Assembly (NCBI GenBank): GCA_959022495.1 | Contig: CAUEYX010000045.1 | Coordinates: 1 to 23,237 of the forward strand | Source: an uncultured Lachnospiraceae bacterium | GTDB taxonomy: Bacteria; Bacillota; Clostridia; Lachnospirales; Lachnospiraceae | Length of the DNA: 23,237 bases | Direction: 5' to 3' | In this document: piece after piece, positions 13,706-22,652 of the stretch | Layout: the number at the start of each line of letters is the position of its first letter | Position numbering within the stretch: position 1 is the stretch's first letter | Made by a program: the position numbers and the translations under genes | Notes under the pieces: generated by a model | Told to the model about the DNA's origin: nothing | The model's database searches: none | Seen by the model: only the letters and a program-made list of their open reading frames with translations

Positions 13706-15559
13706 CTATTCGTTCACCGGCTTTTGCAGGCCGCCTTCCTTATCCGGGAGGAGGATAGACATACAGGTGAATTTCCCGGGCGTGCTTGTGATGCTCAGCC
13801 CGTATTCGGTTCCGAACGTGTACTGGATGCGTGTGTTCACACTTGCGATCCCGATCTGTTTGAAGAAGCTGGAACGGTCTGAAGTGCTTCCGGACAGGAC
13901 GGACCGGATGGTCTCTTCATCCATGCCCACTCCGTCATCTGTGATGTCAATGCAGATCATCCCTTCCTTCCTGCGGTACAGATGGATCGCGATATGCCCG
14001 CTGGAACCTTTTGGCTCGATTCCGTGGAAGATCGCGTTCTCCACAATAGGCTGGAGAGTAAAACGCAGGATCTGGTTTTTGAGCAGCACCTGATCTTCGA
14101 TCTCATACTCCATGGTGATTGCCCCGCCGTACCGGTATTTCTGGATGGTAAAATAGTCGTCCAGAAGCCGGAACTCATCTTCCACGGAAACAATGGTTGA
14201 CGTGCCCTTTGAGATACTTTTCAGCAGATGGGCGAGGGCAGTGGTCATCTCAGCGATTCCGTCCGCGTGCTGGGCCGATGCCATCCACTTGATGGAATTT
14301 AATGTATTATAAAGAAAGTGCGGGTTGATCTGACTCTGCAGAACCTGATATTCCTGGTCCTTTTTCTCCTTCTCGTCAGCGATCCTCTGCTGCATCAGGT
14401 GATTGATATCCTTGGCCAGGAGGTTGATATCGTGTCCGATGTCTCCAAGTTCATTGTTCCATTCGATAGCCGGATTCTGACGGAAATCGCCTGCCGCGAT
14501 CGATGCCAGCTGCTTTTTTAAAACTGCTACCGGAGTGGTCACACTGTGAGACAGCAGACGCATGAGCATCAGGCCGATCACCGTGACAAAGAGCAGGATA
14601 ATAAACAGGATCGAGAGAAAGCCTGCCAGGGAATCTTCTCTCATGCCGTCTGCTACGGGAAGGGTCAGCCAGCACCCTTTGGCATCCAGGGGAGAGGATA
14701 CATACAGTCTGTCGGAATGGCCGTCAAAGACCTCTTGGACGACGGTATCCCTGCTGATCATGTCCTCGGAATTGAAATCGCGGGCTTCCTCTGCCTGAGA
14801 GATTTTTGATATGTTTTCCCCGTCAATGCGATAGCTCTCGTCGAAAATGGTCAGGTATACCGGTACATTTTCCTGGCTGGAAAACCGGACAAGCGGGTCG
14901 GTAAACATATCAAAGGATATCTGGATATAGAGAAAGCCTACCTTTTTACTGCTGTATGCAGACTCAATGGGGCGGATAATCGGAAGCATCTTTTCCGGCA
15001 TCCGGGTCAGAGGGTCATCCTGCACACCGATGGAAAATGTGTAGTCGGGATATGAGATAAGCTTGTCAAAATAAGGAAGCTCATTGATGCGTTCAATTAC
15101 ACTGCGGTCAACCGAGTAGTAAGACTGCAGCACCCGCTGAAGGTATTTGGTATTTTCGGAGTTTGTTATAATAATCCGCGATATGTAGGGATTCGCTGAG
15201 TTGCTTAAGTACTCCTCGCTCAGCCGCTCTCCTGCCTCCCTTGTGAGGGCGTTGAAAGAGGATTCGTCCGGGCTGGAGGAGATATAGTTGACCACCACGG
15301 TGTTCGTCCTGCTCCAGAGGCCAAGATCCAGAACGCTGGCGAGATCGGTGTTGATCTCATTGCGCATGAACTGGAGATTTGTCTCTGCCGCGTGGATGGA
15401 ATTGGACTTCAGGTTGTCGGAAAAGATGACATAGCTTATTATAGTAGCGCCGATTCCGAAGATCATCATTAAGGTTATAGTAATAAGAAGAAAGTTCCCT
15501 TTCAGTGAACGGGGAGTGAGAAGTTTTGCGCGGAGTATTTCAGTCGGAAATTTTTTCAT
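13706..15559 (-). CDS. YesM-type sensor histidine kinase
   Basis: The protein has 617 residues. Transmembrane segment 1 is at about 21-46, followed by an extracellular sensing region of about 260 residues (probably a Cache-like fold, with IRPIESAYSSKKVGFLYIQ near 200) and transmembrane segment 2 at about 309-335. A HAMP domain (about 336-390, TTPVAVLKKQLASIAAGDF) leads to the His_kinase domain with His414 in QINPHFLYNTLNSIKW. The HATPase domain has LQPIVENAIFHG (about 505) and DDGVGMD (about 545). Such kinases sense extracellular oligosaccharides, often with a binding protein. The GGGAG ribosome site lies ten bases before ATG 15559. First gene of a two-gene operon; a clear promoter was not found. 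Confidence 0.93.
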   Translation of the reverse strand: MKKFPTEILRAKLLTPRSLKGNFLLITITLMMIFGIGATIISYVIFSDNLKSNSIHAAETNLQFMRNEINTDLASVLDLGLWSRTNTVVVNYISSSPDESSFNALTREAGERLSEEYLSNSANPYISRIIITNSENTKYLQRVLQSYYSVDRSVIERINELPYFDKLISYPDYTFSIGVQDDPLTRMPEKMLPIIRPIESAYSSKKVGFLYIQISFDMFTDPLVRFSSQENVPVYLTIFDESYRIDGENISKISQAEEARDFNSEDMISRDTVVQEVFDGHSDRLYVSSPLDAKGCWLTLPVADGMREDSLAGFLSILFIILLFVTVIGLMLMRLLSHSVTTPVAVLKKQLASIAAGDFRQNPAIEWNNELGDIGHDINLLAKDINHLMQQRIADEKEKKDQEYQVLQSQINPHFLYNTLNSIKWMASAQHADGIAEMTTALAHLLKSISKGTSTIVSVEDEFRLLDDYFTIQKYRYGGAITMEYEIEDQVLLKNQILRFTLQPIVENAIFHGIEPKGSSGHIAIHLYRRKEGMICIDITDDGVGMDEETIRSVLSGSTSDRSSFFKQIGIASVNTRIQYTFGTEYGLSITSTPGKFTCMSILLPDKEGGLQKPVNE

Positions 15560-15657
15560 TTATTATCAGCTCCCATTTATTGTTTGTTCGGGTAGAACTT
15601 AGTTTATAATATAACATATTGGAAATTTCTTCTATATGAAAACCAGCAACATAATAT

Positions 15658-15689
15658 AAAAGTGCATGTTTTCGTAGAAAAGTACATGT
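15658..15689. promoter_or_regulatory. Paired 12-bp direct repeats, candidate YesN operator
   Basis: AAAAGTGCATGT (15658-15669) and AAAAGTACATGT (15678-15689) agree at 11 of 12 positions and start 20 bases apart, about two helical turns. That is the geometry expected for an AraC-type regulator dimer. They lie about 100 bases upstream of the -10 box of the SBP gene and a similar distance ahead of the YesM start, so they could act on both. Binding by YesN is inferred. Confidence 0.5.
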
Positions 15690-15756
15690 ACGCGCCTGGA
15701 AACGGACAGACAATATAAAAAGCAGAGAGAAAACGCAGGAAATCGTAGACAAAGCC

Positions 15757-15785
15757 ATGGCAAAAAAAGGAGCATTTTTTATAAT
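15757..15785 (+). promoter_or_regulatory. Promoter of the SBP gene, weak -35
   Basis: A perfect TATAAT (15780-15785) has only ATGGCA (15757-15762) at the 17-base -35 position. A strong -10 with a poor -35 fits an activator-dependent promoter. Confidence 0.5.
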
Positions 15786-15803
15786 GAATGCATAATCATT
15801 CAT
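15784..15803 (+). promoter_or_regulatory. Palindrome over the SBP transcription start region
   Basis: ATGAATG-CATAAT-CATTCAT is a perfect 7-bp inverted repeat touching the end of the -10 box and running to the AAAGGAGG ribosome site. It could be a repressor site or an mRNA 5' hairpin. Confidence 0.5.
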
Positions 15804-15818
15804 AAAGGAGGAGAAAAA

Positions 15819-17180
15819 ATGAAGAAAAAGTTGTTAAGTGCTCTGCTTGTAGCTGCTATGTGCATGACAACCCTTGCAGGATGCGGCGGCGGTTCTGATA
15901 AAGACGACGCGGACACGAAGAAAGAAGAAGGCGGGGATGAAGAGGTATCTGCTGGAAGTGATACAGTAGTCGGCGCGGATGATGCCTCCACGGTACTGAA
16001 ATGGGCGATCTGGGATGCGAAGACTGCTACATACTGGGAGGCAGTTGCCCAGGCATATGTTGACAAAAACCCGGATGTACGTATTGAGATGACAGACCTT
16101 GGCTCTGCCGACTATCAGACAGTCCTTTCCACAGAGCTTTCCGGATCGGGATCTGATTTTGATGTAGTCACGATCAAGGATGTGCCCGGATATGCGACCC
16201 TGGTATCAAAGGGAGTACTTGAGCCGCTCACCGACAGGATTGAGGCTGACGGAGTAGATCTTTCCCTTTACAACGGCATGACAGACCAGGTTACAGTTGA
16301 CGGAGAACTGTATGAGCTTCCATTCAGAAATGACTTCTGGGTTCTGTACTACAATAAAGACCTGTTCGACGCGGCCGGAGTTGAGTATCCGACAAACGAT
16401 ATGACGCTGGAAGAGTATGACGCTCTTGCGCGTGCGGTTGCTAAGACGGGATTCGGTGATGATCAGATCTACGGTTCACACTATCATACATGGAGAAGCG
16501 CGGTACAGCTCTTCGGCGTGCTCGACGGTCAGCACACGATCCTTGATGGTAACTATGACTTCACAAAACCGTACTATGAGATGGTAAAGAAACAGGAAGA
16601 GGACGGCATCTGCCGCACTTATGTTGACACAAACGCTTCCCAGCTTCACTATTCAGCCGCGTTCTCAGAAGGAAACACAGCGACAATGAACATGGGAACA
16701 TGGTACATCTCAACACTGATTCCGAGCCTCGCGAGCGGTGAGTATGACGCAGACCTGTGCGGCAACTGGGGTATCGTAAAATATCCGCATCCGGAAGGCG
16801 TAGAGGCAGGAACAACACTTGGACAGCTTACAAGCCTTGCGATCCCGACCGTATCTGACCAGAAAGACGAGGCATGGGACTTCATTAAGTTCGCGGGCGG
16901 AGAAGAAGGCGCGGCAGCAGTTGCGGCGACAGGCGCGTTCCCGGCAATCATGAGCGAGGAAGTAATCAACGCGATCGCGGGTATGGACGGATTCCCTACA
17001 GATGAGGCGAGTAAGGAAGCGCTTCAGACATCAAACGTTTATCTGGAAGCACCGTACGATCCGAATGTAGCAGAGATCAACACAATCCTGGATACTTACC
17101 ACAAAGATATCATGAATGGGGATGTCTCCATCGATGAAGGAATCCAGAAGATGAACGAAGAAGTGAGCGCATTGAAATAA
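15819..17180 (+). CDS. Sugar-binding lipoprotein of an ABC transporter (SBP family 1)
   Basis: The protein has 453 residues. Residues 1-21 are a lipoprotein signal peptide with LAGC; Cys22 would be lipidated and anchored in the membrane. A charged linker (about 23-60, Asp/Glu/Lys/Ser-rich) precedes the binding fold (WAIWDAKTATYWEAVAQAYV, then the ELPFRNDFWVLYYNKDLFD motif of extracellular sugar-binding proteins). Late motifs such as DEAWDFIKFAGGEEGA are typical. The AAAGGAGG ribosome site lies five bases before ATG. It would capture an oligosaccharide for uptake. Unusually, no permease genes follow. The next gene is a surface glycosidase, so the protein may use shared permeases or help YesM sense sugar. 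Confidence 0.93.
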   Translation: MKKKLLSALLVAAMCMTTLAGCGGGSDKDDADTKKEEGGDEEVSAGSDTVVGADDASTVLKWAIWDAKTATYWEAVAQAYVDKNPDVRIEMTDLGSADYQTVLSTELSGSGSDFDVVTIKDVPGYATLVSKGVLEPLTDRIEADGVDLSLYNGMTDQVTVDGELYELPFRNDFWVLYYNKDLFDAAGVEYPTNDMTLEEYDALARAVAKTGFGDDQIYGSHYHTWRSAVQLFGVLDGQHTILDGNYDFTKPYYEMVKKQEEDGICRTYVDTNASQLHYSAAFSEGNTATMNMGTWYISTLIPSLASGEYDADLCGNWGIVKYPHPEGVEAGTTLGQLTSLAIPTVSDQKDEAWDFIKFAGGEEGAAAVAATGAFPAIMSEEVINAIAGMDGFPTDEASKEALQTSNVYLEAPYDPNVAEINTILDTYHKDIMNGDVSIDEGIQKMNEEVSALK

Positions 17181-17213
17181 GGATTGGCTATAGTATAGGT
17201 AGATACAGCTAAT

Positions 17214-17256
17214 ATGCGGGCCGGTAATATTGGTTTACAGTATTGCCGGCCCGTAT
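17214..17256 (+). other. Long GC-rich hairpin between the SBP and glycosidase genes
   Basis: A 16-bp stem (17214-17229 with 17241-17256, core CGGGCCGG/CCGGCCCG, two wobble pairs) has an 11-base loop. Only TGTCT follows, so it is a poor terminator. It lies 33 bases after the SBP stop and 20 bases before the glycosidase ATG. It could protect the SBP mRNA 3' end or lower read-through, giving more SBP than glycosidase. Confidence 0.8.
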
Positions 17257-17276
17257 TGTCTAAAATGGAGGAAGAG

Positions 17277-20200
17277 ATGAGGACAAGAAGGACAAAAATG
17301 AACGGTGTTTTATCTGCTGTCCTGGCGGGTATGATGCTGCTGGGGCAGGCGGGTACCGTGAGCGCGGAGGAACCGGAAGCCCGCGCGGACGGGACGAAAA
17401 CAGAGGCTGTGTATGCGGCGGCCTATTACAACACGGTGCCAGAGCTCCCGGCGGAGGTTGGCGGTGAGGCAGTGACCTGGCCGGCACTCAATGCGGATGA
17501 ATTTACGGAGCTGTATGGTGTGGCAGAAGTCAAGGGGGCTTATGGGGACGGCACCCCGGTTACAGCATATGTGGATATTGTCCCGGAAAACCTGGTCTAC
17601 TTTATCGACAGCGGGACGGGAGAAGACTGGAAGCGCACCATGGCAGGCACTCAGGACGCGGACAAGGCAAGGACATTGACATCCTTAAGTTATCAAGCGG
17701 TAAAAGAACTGGCGGGGGACAGCCTGTTAAACGAAGTGTCAGACCAGGCGTATGACGCGGGTGAGGATACCTGGGGATATGGTTTCGAGACAGGAGGGAC
17801 CCGCGCGGACCCGATCCAGTCTTACAGCAATAATAACACAGCCGCGGCGGACAACAGTGCCGTGACGGACAAGTATGCCGTGGGGCTGAGGGCAAGCAAT
17901 AACACAAATTTTGAGTATTACCTTACTCTGAAAGCGGGTACATACACACTGACCACAGGCTTCCACGAGTTCTATAACGGAAACCATAAACGTAACATGA
18001 GGCCCACGGTCACAGATGCACAGGACGGCACCCTGATCGCGGAGTTTGACGAGATTAAGATGGCGAACAACGCAAATTCCACCGCGGCACCGGATATGAT
18101 ATCCTCCGGGACATTTAGACTGGAAGCGGATACGATGGTGAAAGTTCAGTACGTAAAGACCGGAGAAGAAAACGGTTCCATGAACTGGCTCGCAGTGGCT
18201 GAGGGGGAGGCGCCAGCCCCGGTGATGAACCGGTCTGAACTGCGCCAGGCAGTCAACGGCGCAGAGGCAGTTGAGCCGCGGCTGGATCAGTATGCTTCCA
18301 TCAGCCAGAATACATTCAGCAGGGCGCTGGAGACAGCGCGCCGGGCAATGGAGGATACCTCTTATACACAGGAGCAGATTGACGCTGCGGCAGATCTTTT
18401 GAATGCGGCTCTGGACGCGATGGTGATAAAGGATGAAAATCCAAACCGCTATACAGCGGTGCCGGTGGGAGAGACCTGGCTTGACACAGAGGGCGCTCCG
18501 ATCCAGGCGCACGGCGGCGGTTTCCTCCAGCAGACAGATAAGGACGGGACACCGGTCTACTACTGGGTTGGAGAAGATAAGAGCCACAATACATCGAATT
18601 TTAACGGCATCAGCATGTATTCTTCAAAAGACCTGGTGAACTGGACATACTTAAATACAGTGCTCACGCCGGATGTCAAAGATCCGGGGCTTTCGAACAA
18701 TAAGATCGAAAGACCCAAGCTGCTCTATAATGAGAAGAGCGGGAAATATGTCCTCTGGGGACACTGGGAGGACAAGAGCGGTTATTCTTCCAGCCAGATC
18801 TGCGTCGCGGTATCAGATACTGTGGACGGGGAGTACGAATTTCTTGGACACTGGAGGCCGGGCGCTGACAGTGGGCACCGCAACTGGAGAGTGGACGGGG
18901 ACGGAGCCAGGTTTGACAGCGGAGAGGCGATTGGGGATTACAGTGATTCCTCTATATGGGGAACCGGGTCCCGCGACTTTACGCTTTATATGGAAAGCAA
19001 TGGGAAAGACGCATATCTTGTATCAGCGGAAGACCATATGACAATGCGTCTTTATAAATTAAACGAGGAGTTTACCGATGTGGATGCCTCTCAGACGACA
19101 CAGCTGTTCGCGGACGCGAGGAGAGAGGCGCCCGCGCTGACAAAGGTGGGAGACTATTATGTGATGATTACTTCCGCACAGTCAGGGTGGTATCCGAATC
19201 AGGCAAGATACTCTTATTCAAAAGACCTGATGGACGCGGACGCCTGGAACGTGGATGAAGTGGGAAGGCCGGCGGGATTTGTGGGAAATAACACGACCTT
19301 CTACAGTCAGCCTACCAATATTATGCAGGTGACTGGGGAGAACGGAACCACTTACGTATATATGGGTGACCGCTGGAATTCCAAGAAGCTGGGCAGTTCT
19401 ACTTATGTGTGGCTTCCGCTGCAGGTAAAACTGGCGGGTGACGGGACCCCGGAAGTGACCATGGACTATGTGCCAGGCTGGTCACTGGACCGTGAGTCGG
19501 GTGCCGTGGTGCTTCCGGAAACAGAGCTGATTTCAGAAGGAAAGCCTTCATGGACGGACGCGCAGGAGTCCGGGAATGAGAACTATCAACTTTACAGGGC
19601 CAACGACGGCGATTATGTAAACGTCAATATTACAGGCGGAAGCAATGCTTATTTTAAACCGGTTACAGAGGCGGGCGGCGATACCGCGCAGGTGCCGTTT
19701 ACCTATGCCATTGACCTGGAAGATGTTTATGATTTAAGCAACATTGACATCAGCTTTAACTCTCACAATGGGTCTGAGACTTATTATCAGTACACAGTGG
19801 ATGTGAGCCTGAATAATGTGAACTGGGATACCGCGGTGGACGCTTCGGACAATACAACAGTCGGATTCTTAAGCCATGATCTGAGCGGAATTCAGGCGCG
19901 TTATGTACGGATCTCCGTGAGTAAAGTTATCAATGACCACAACGGCAGTTCCGCGGGCTGGGCGGCAGGCCTTGTAGAGGTCCAGGTATACGGAAATCAG
20001 GGAGAGATCGCGCAGACGGAAGGATTGGGCCTTACGGCACAGGTATATAAAATCGCGGGGAAAGAAGCGGCAGATCATGTGCTTCTCAAGTGGCAGAACA
20101 CGTCAGCAGCTACAGAATATAAAGTGTACCGGGCTGAGAAAGAGGAGGATCTTGCTGTACCAGAGAAAACAGCGGAATTGATCTATACAACGCAGAGCGG

Positions 20201-22652
20201 CACGAGTTATGAAGACATAATAACAGAGAATAAGGACGATACTTATTATTATCAGGTTGTTGGATACCTTGACGGCCGGGAAGTGTCACGCACAGCGTCA
20301 GCCGAGGCGCGCACTTACTCAGAACTGCCGGATGGGATGAAATCATACGACGCATCCGCTGGCGGCGGTCCGGATTTAAACAGCGGAATCTGTGTGGACG
20401 GCACATGGTACCGCTATACATATGAAAAAGATGATAATGGATTCTTAAGATACGTTGAAGAGACTTCAGCGGACAAGACAGAATGGGAGGAGTCCGGCGT
20501 AATTCTTGACAGAAATGATGATGAGACACTGAAGTCCTGTAAGTTTGAGTCTTTGAGTTCCCAGTACAATGAGGAGACAGGCGAAGTCGTGATCTGGGGG
20601 CATTATGAGCTGAAGGACGGATATTCCACGGGAGCGCTGTTCTGCCTGCATGGAACACCCGGGAGGCCGGACAGCTTCGCATATTCCGGCTTGGTATTCC
20701 CCAATGGGAAAGAAGCCAGGGACAAAGCTTTCTTTATCGACGATGACGGAACAGGCTATCTCATAACAGCGAGCAATGATAAAGGCGGAAGTGCCAATGA
20801 GACCATGTACATTCACAAACTTTCAGAAGACTGGACGTCAGTGGATGAGACAGATGGATATGTGGCGAAAATTTTTGAGGGAGAGCACAGAGAGGCTCCG
20901 GCAATGTTGAAATCAAACGGGGTTTATTACCTGTTTACCTCCCAGGCGGCCGGATGGCTTCCAAGCCAGGGCGCTTACGCGTCCGCGCCGGATCTTGCCG
21001 GACGGTGGACAGAGCTGAAAGCGCCGGGCAATACCTCGTCATTTGGCGGGCAGCAGAATGGGGTATCCAAGATTGCAGGCAGCGAGGCTGAAAATTTCTT
21101 TGTCTATGCCAGCAGATGGTGGAGAAGCAGTGATATGGCAAATCGGGTTGTTACGCCGATGGTTATGAACGCGGGCTTTGCCACAATGGACTATTTTGAC
21201 ACAGTATACTACAATACAGAGACAGGAGTTGTGATCCCGGAGCGGACCGGTGAAGTGCTCTCACAGAATAAGGAGGTGCTGTTCAATGGCGTAGAAGCGC
21301 CGGAGACCGTGGACGGAGATTACAATACATCCACCACAACGGAGAAAGTATGGCCGTCTGAGTGGCAGGTGGACCTGGGAGAGACATACGCCCTTACAGG
21401 AATTGAAATCTCCTGGTATCTGGTGAAAGGGTCGGAGGCACATTATCCATATAAAGTATACGGAAGCCCGGACGGGCAGGAGTGGACGCAGATCCTTGAC
21501 CGGAGCGCGGAAGGCGGAAAAGAGGACGTGGATTATGGCTTCACCGCGGCGGAGCTGGAAGGAAAATACAGATATGTAAAAGTAGAGATTATCAAATCCA
21601 GACCCCAGAATAATCAAAACAGCAGCTGGTATACCCCTCGGCTCTGGGAAGTAAAAGTGCTGGGAGACGCAGGGGATGATCAGCCGGAAGTGCCGGAAAA
21701 ACCGGTGAGCAAGACCATACTGGAACGTTTTCTCAACGAAGCCAAAGGCTATGTGGAGGACGGCACGGTCAGCGGCTTAGTGGAATCTGTGCAGAAGCTG
21801 TTCGCTGACGCCATCGCCAAGGGTGAGGCGGTCATGGCGGATGAGAACGCTGCGAGAGAGGACGTGATCGACGCGGCGGCGGATCTGATGTTCGCCATCC
21901 ATGCTCTGGAGATGAAGGCCGCGGACAAGACGGATCTGGAGATGGCGCTTGAACTCTCAGAAATGATCGATCTGGGCAGGTATGTGGAATCCGGTCAGGA
22001 GGAATACCTGGCGGCGAAGGAAGCGGCTGAGGCAGTCCTGGCGGACGGCGACGCGATGCAGGCCGAGACAGACGAGGCGTGGAACCGGCTTGTGGAAACT
22101 ATGAGCGGACTGAGGCTCAAAGCAGATAAGGCGGCCCTGGAAGAACTGCTGGACAGCGTGGCAGACCTGGACCTGAATCTGTATACGGAGGACAGCGTAC
22201 AGATATTGAGGGCGGCATTCGCGGCCGCGAATGCGGTCCTCGCTGACGAGAGCCTGACGGCAGATGACCAGAAGACAGTGGACGACGCGGCGCGTGCACT
22301 GGCAGAGGCGAAAGACGGGCTGAAACTCAGAGACGATGTATCCGGCGGCGAGGAAAAGAATCCGGGTACGGGCGAAGGTGAAGGAAACGAAGGCTCCGGA
22401 AGCGGAACAATAGATGACGGAACCGGAAGTGGAGCCGGAGATGGGAACTTTGACAGCGGAAGCAGTTCAGCCGGAAATGATAAAGCGGCAGGAAACACAG
22501 AAAATGCCGGAACCGGAAATGAAAACAGCGGCGGCAGCCAGAAAGCGGCGAAGACAGGAGACGCAGCATCCCCGGCAGGACCTGCGGCGGCGATCGTGCT
22601 GGCGGCGGTAATAGCAGCGGGAGCGGCAGCGCGCAGACGCCAGAGAGGATAA
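17277..22652 (+). CDS. Giant secreted glycosidase with two GH43-like propellers, F5/8C, FN3 and FIVAR domains
   Basis: The product has 1791 residues. ATG 17277 is chosen over an in-frame ATG at 17214 because GGAGG (17267-17271) lies five bases before it and residues 1-30 then form a signal peptide ending VSA. In order: Big_4-like Ig domain (about 54-112), beta-sandwich of carbohydrate-binding type (about 135-312), FIVAR 1 (about 317-385), GH43 propeller A (about 390-745), F5/8C (CBM32-like, about 751-912), FN3 (about 917-1015), GH43-like propeller B (about 1014-1322), second F5/8C (about 1327-1465), FIVAR 2-4 (about 1479-1685), Gly/Ser/Asn-rich linker, KTGD (1759-1762), hydrophobic segment and RRRQRG. 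Propeller A resembles exo-beta-1,3-galactanase-type GH43 (IQAHGGG at 409-415, IERPK with Glu478, REAP with Glu617, SQPTN with Gln678). Galactan or host glycans are possible substrates, but this is inference. It probably shares the SBP promoter. Confidence 0.88.
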   Translation: MRTRRTKMNGVLSAVLAGMMLLGQAGTVSAEEPEARADGTKTEAVYAAAYYNTVPELPAEVGGEAVTWPALNADEFTELYGVAEVKGAYGDGTPVTAYVDIVPENLVYFIDSGTGEDWKRTMAGTQDADKARTLTSLSYQAVKELAGDSLLNEVSDQAYDAGEDTWGYGFETGGTRADPIQSYSNNNTAAADNSAVTDKYAVGLRASNNTNFEYYLTLKAGTYTLTTGFHEFYNGNHKRNMRPTVTDAQDGTLIAEFDEIKMANNANSTAAPDMISSGTFRLEADTMVKVQYVKTGEENGSMNWLAVAEGEAPAPVMNRSELRQAVNGAEAVEPRLDQYASISQNTFSRALETARRAMEDTSYTQEQIDAAADLLNAALDAMVIKDENPNRYTAVPVGETWLDTEGAPIQAHGGGFLQQTDKDGTPVYYWVGEDKSHNTSNFNGISMYSSKDLVNWTYLNTVLTPDVKDPGLSNNKIERPKLLYNEKSGKYVLWGHWEDKSGYSSSQICVAVSDTVDGEYEFLGHWRPGADSGHRNWRVDGDGARFDSGEAIGDYSDSSIWGTGSRDFTLYMESNGKDAYLVSAEDHMTMRLYKLNEEFTDVDASQTTQLFADARREAPALTKVGDYYVMITSAQSGWYPNQARYSYSKDLMDADAWNVDEVGRPAGFVGNNTTFYSQPTNIMQVTGENGTTYVYMGDRWNSKKLGSSTYVWLPLQVKLAGDGTPEVTMDYVPGWSLDRESGAVVLPETELISEGKPSWTDAQESGNENYQLYRANDGDYVNVNITGGSNAYFKPVTEAGGDTAQVPFTYAIDLEDVYDLSNIDISFNSHNGSETYYQYTVDVSLNNVNWDTAVDASDNTTVGFLSHDLSGIQARYVRISVSKVINDHNGSSAGWAAGLVEVQVYGNQGEIAQTEGLGLTAQVYKIAGKEAADHVLLKWQNTSAATEYKVYRAEKEEDLAVPEKTAELIYTTQSGTSYEDIITENKDDTYYYQVVGYLDGREVSRTASAEARTYSELPDGMKSYDASAGGGPDLNSGICVDGTWYRYTYEKDDNGFLRYVEETSADKTEWEESGVILDRNDDETLKSCKFESLSSQYNEETGEVVIWGHYELKDGYSTGALFCLHGTPGRPDSFAYSGLVFPNGKEARDKAFFIDDDGTGYLITASNDKGGSANETMYIHKLSEDWTSVDETDGYVAKIFEGEHREAPAMLKSNGVYYLFTSQAAGWLPSQGAYASAPDLAGRWTELKAPGNTSSFGGQQNGVSKIAGSEAENFFVYASRWWRSSDMANRVVTPMVMNAGFATMDYFDTVYYNTETGVVIPERTGEVLSQNKEVLFNGVEAPETVDGDYNTSTTTEKVWPSEWQVDLGETYALTGIEISWYLVKGSEAHYPYKVYGSPDGQEWTQILDRSAEGGKEDVDYGFTAAELEGKYRYVKVEIIKSRPQNNQNSSWYTPRLWEVKVLGDAGDDQPEVPEKPVSKTILERFLNEAKGYVEDGTVSGLVESVQKLFADAIAKGEAVMADENAAREDVIDAAADLMFAIHALEMKAADKTDLEMALELSEMIDLGRYVESGQEEYLAAKEAAEAVLADGDAMQAETDEAWNRLVETMSGLRLKADKAALEELLDSVADLDLNLYTEDSVQILRAAFAAANAVLADESLTADDQKTVDDAARALAEAKDGLKLRDDVSGGEEKNPGTGEGEGNEGSGSGTIDDGTGSGAGDGNFDSGSSSAGNDKAAGNTENAGTGNENSGGSQKAAKTGDAASPAGPAAAIVLAAVIAAGAAARRRQRG

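Noticed and set aside
15694..15708. Possible CcpA cre site (TGGAAACGGACAGA)
   Set aside because: About three mismatches to the consensus core, including the right half; not supported.
15540..15803. An 87-residue minus-strand frame overlapping the YesM start
   Set aside because: It covers the divergent promoter region and overlaps the well-supported kinase start; no ribosome site.
17739..18587. A 282-residue open frame on the minus strand
   Set aside because: Antisense to the glycosidase gene, rich in Cys, His and Arg, with no recognisable domain.
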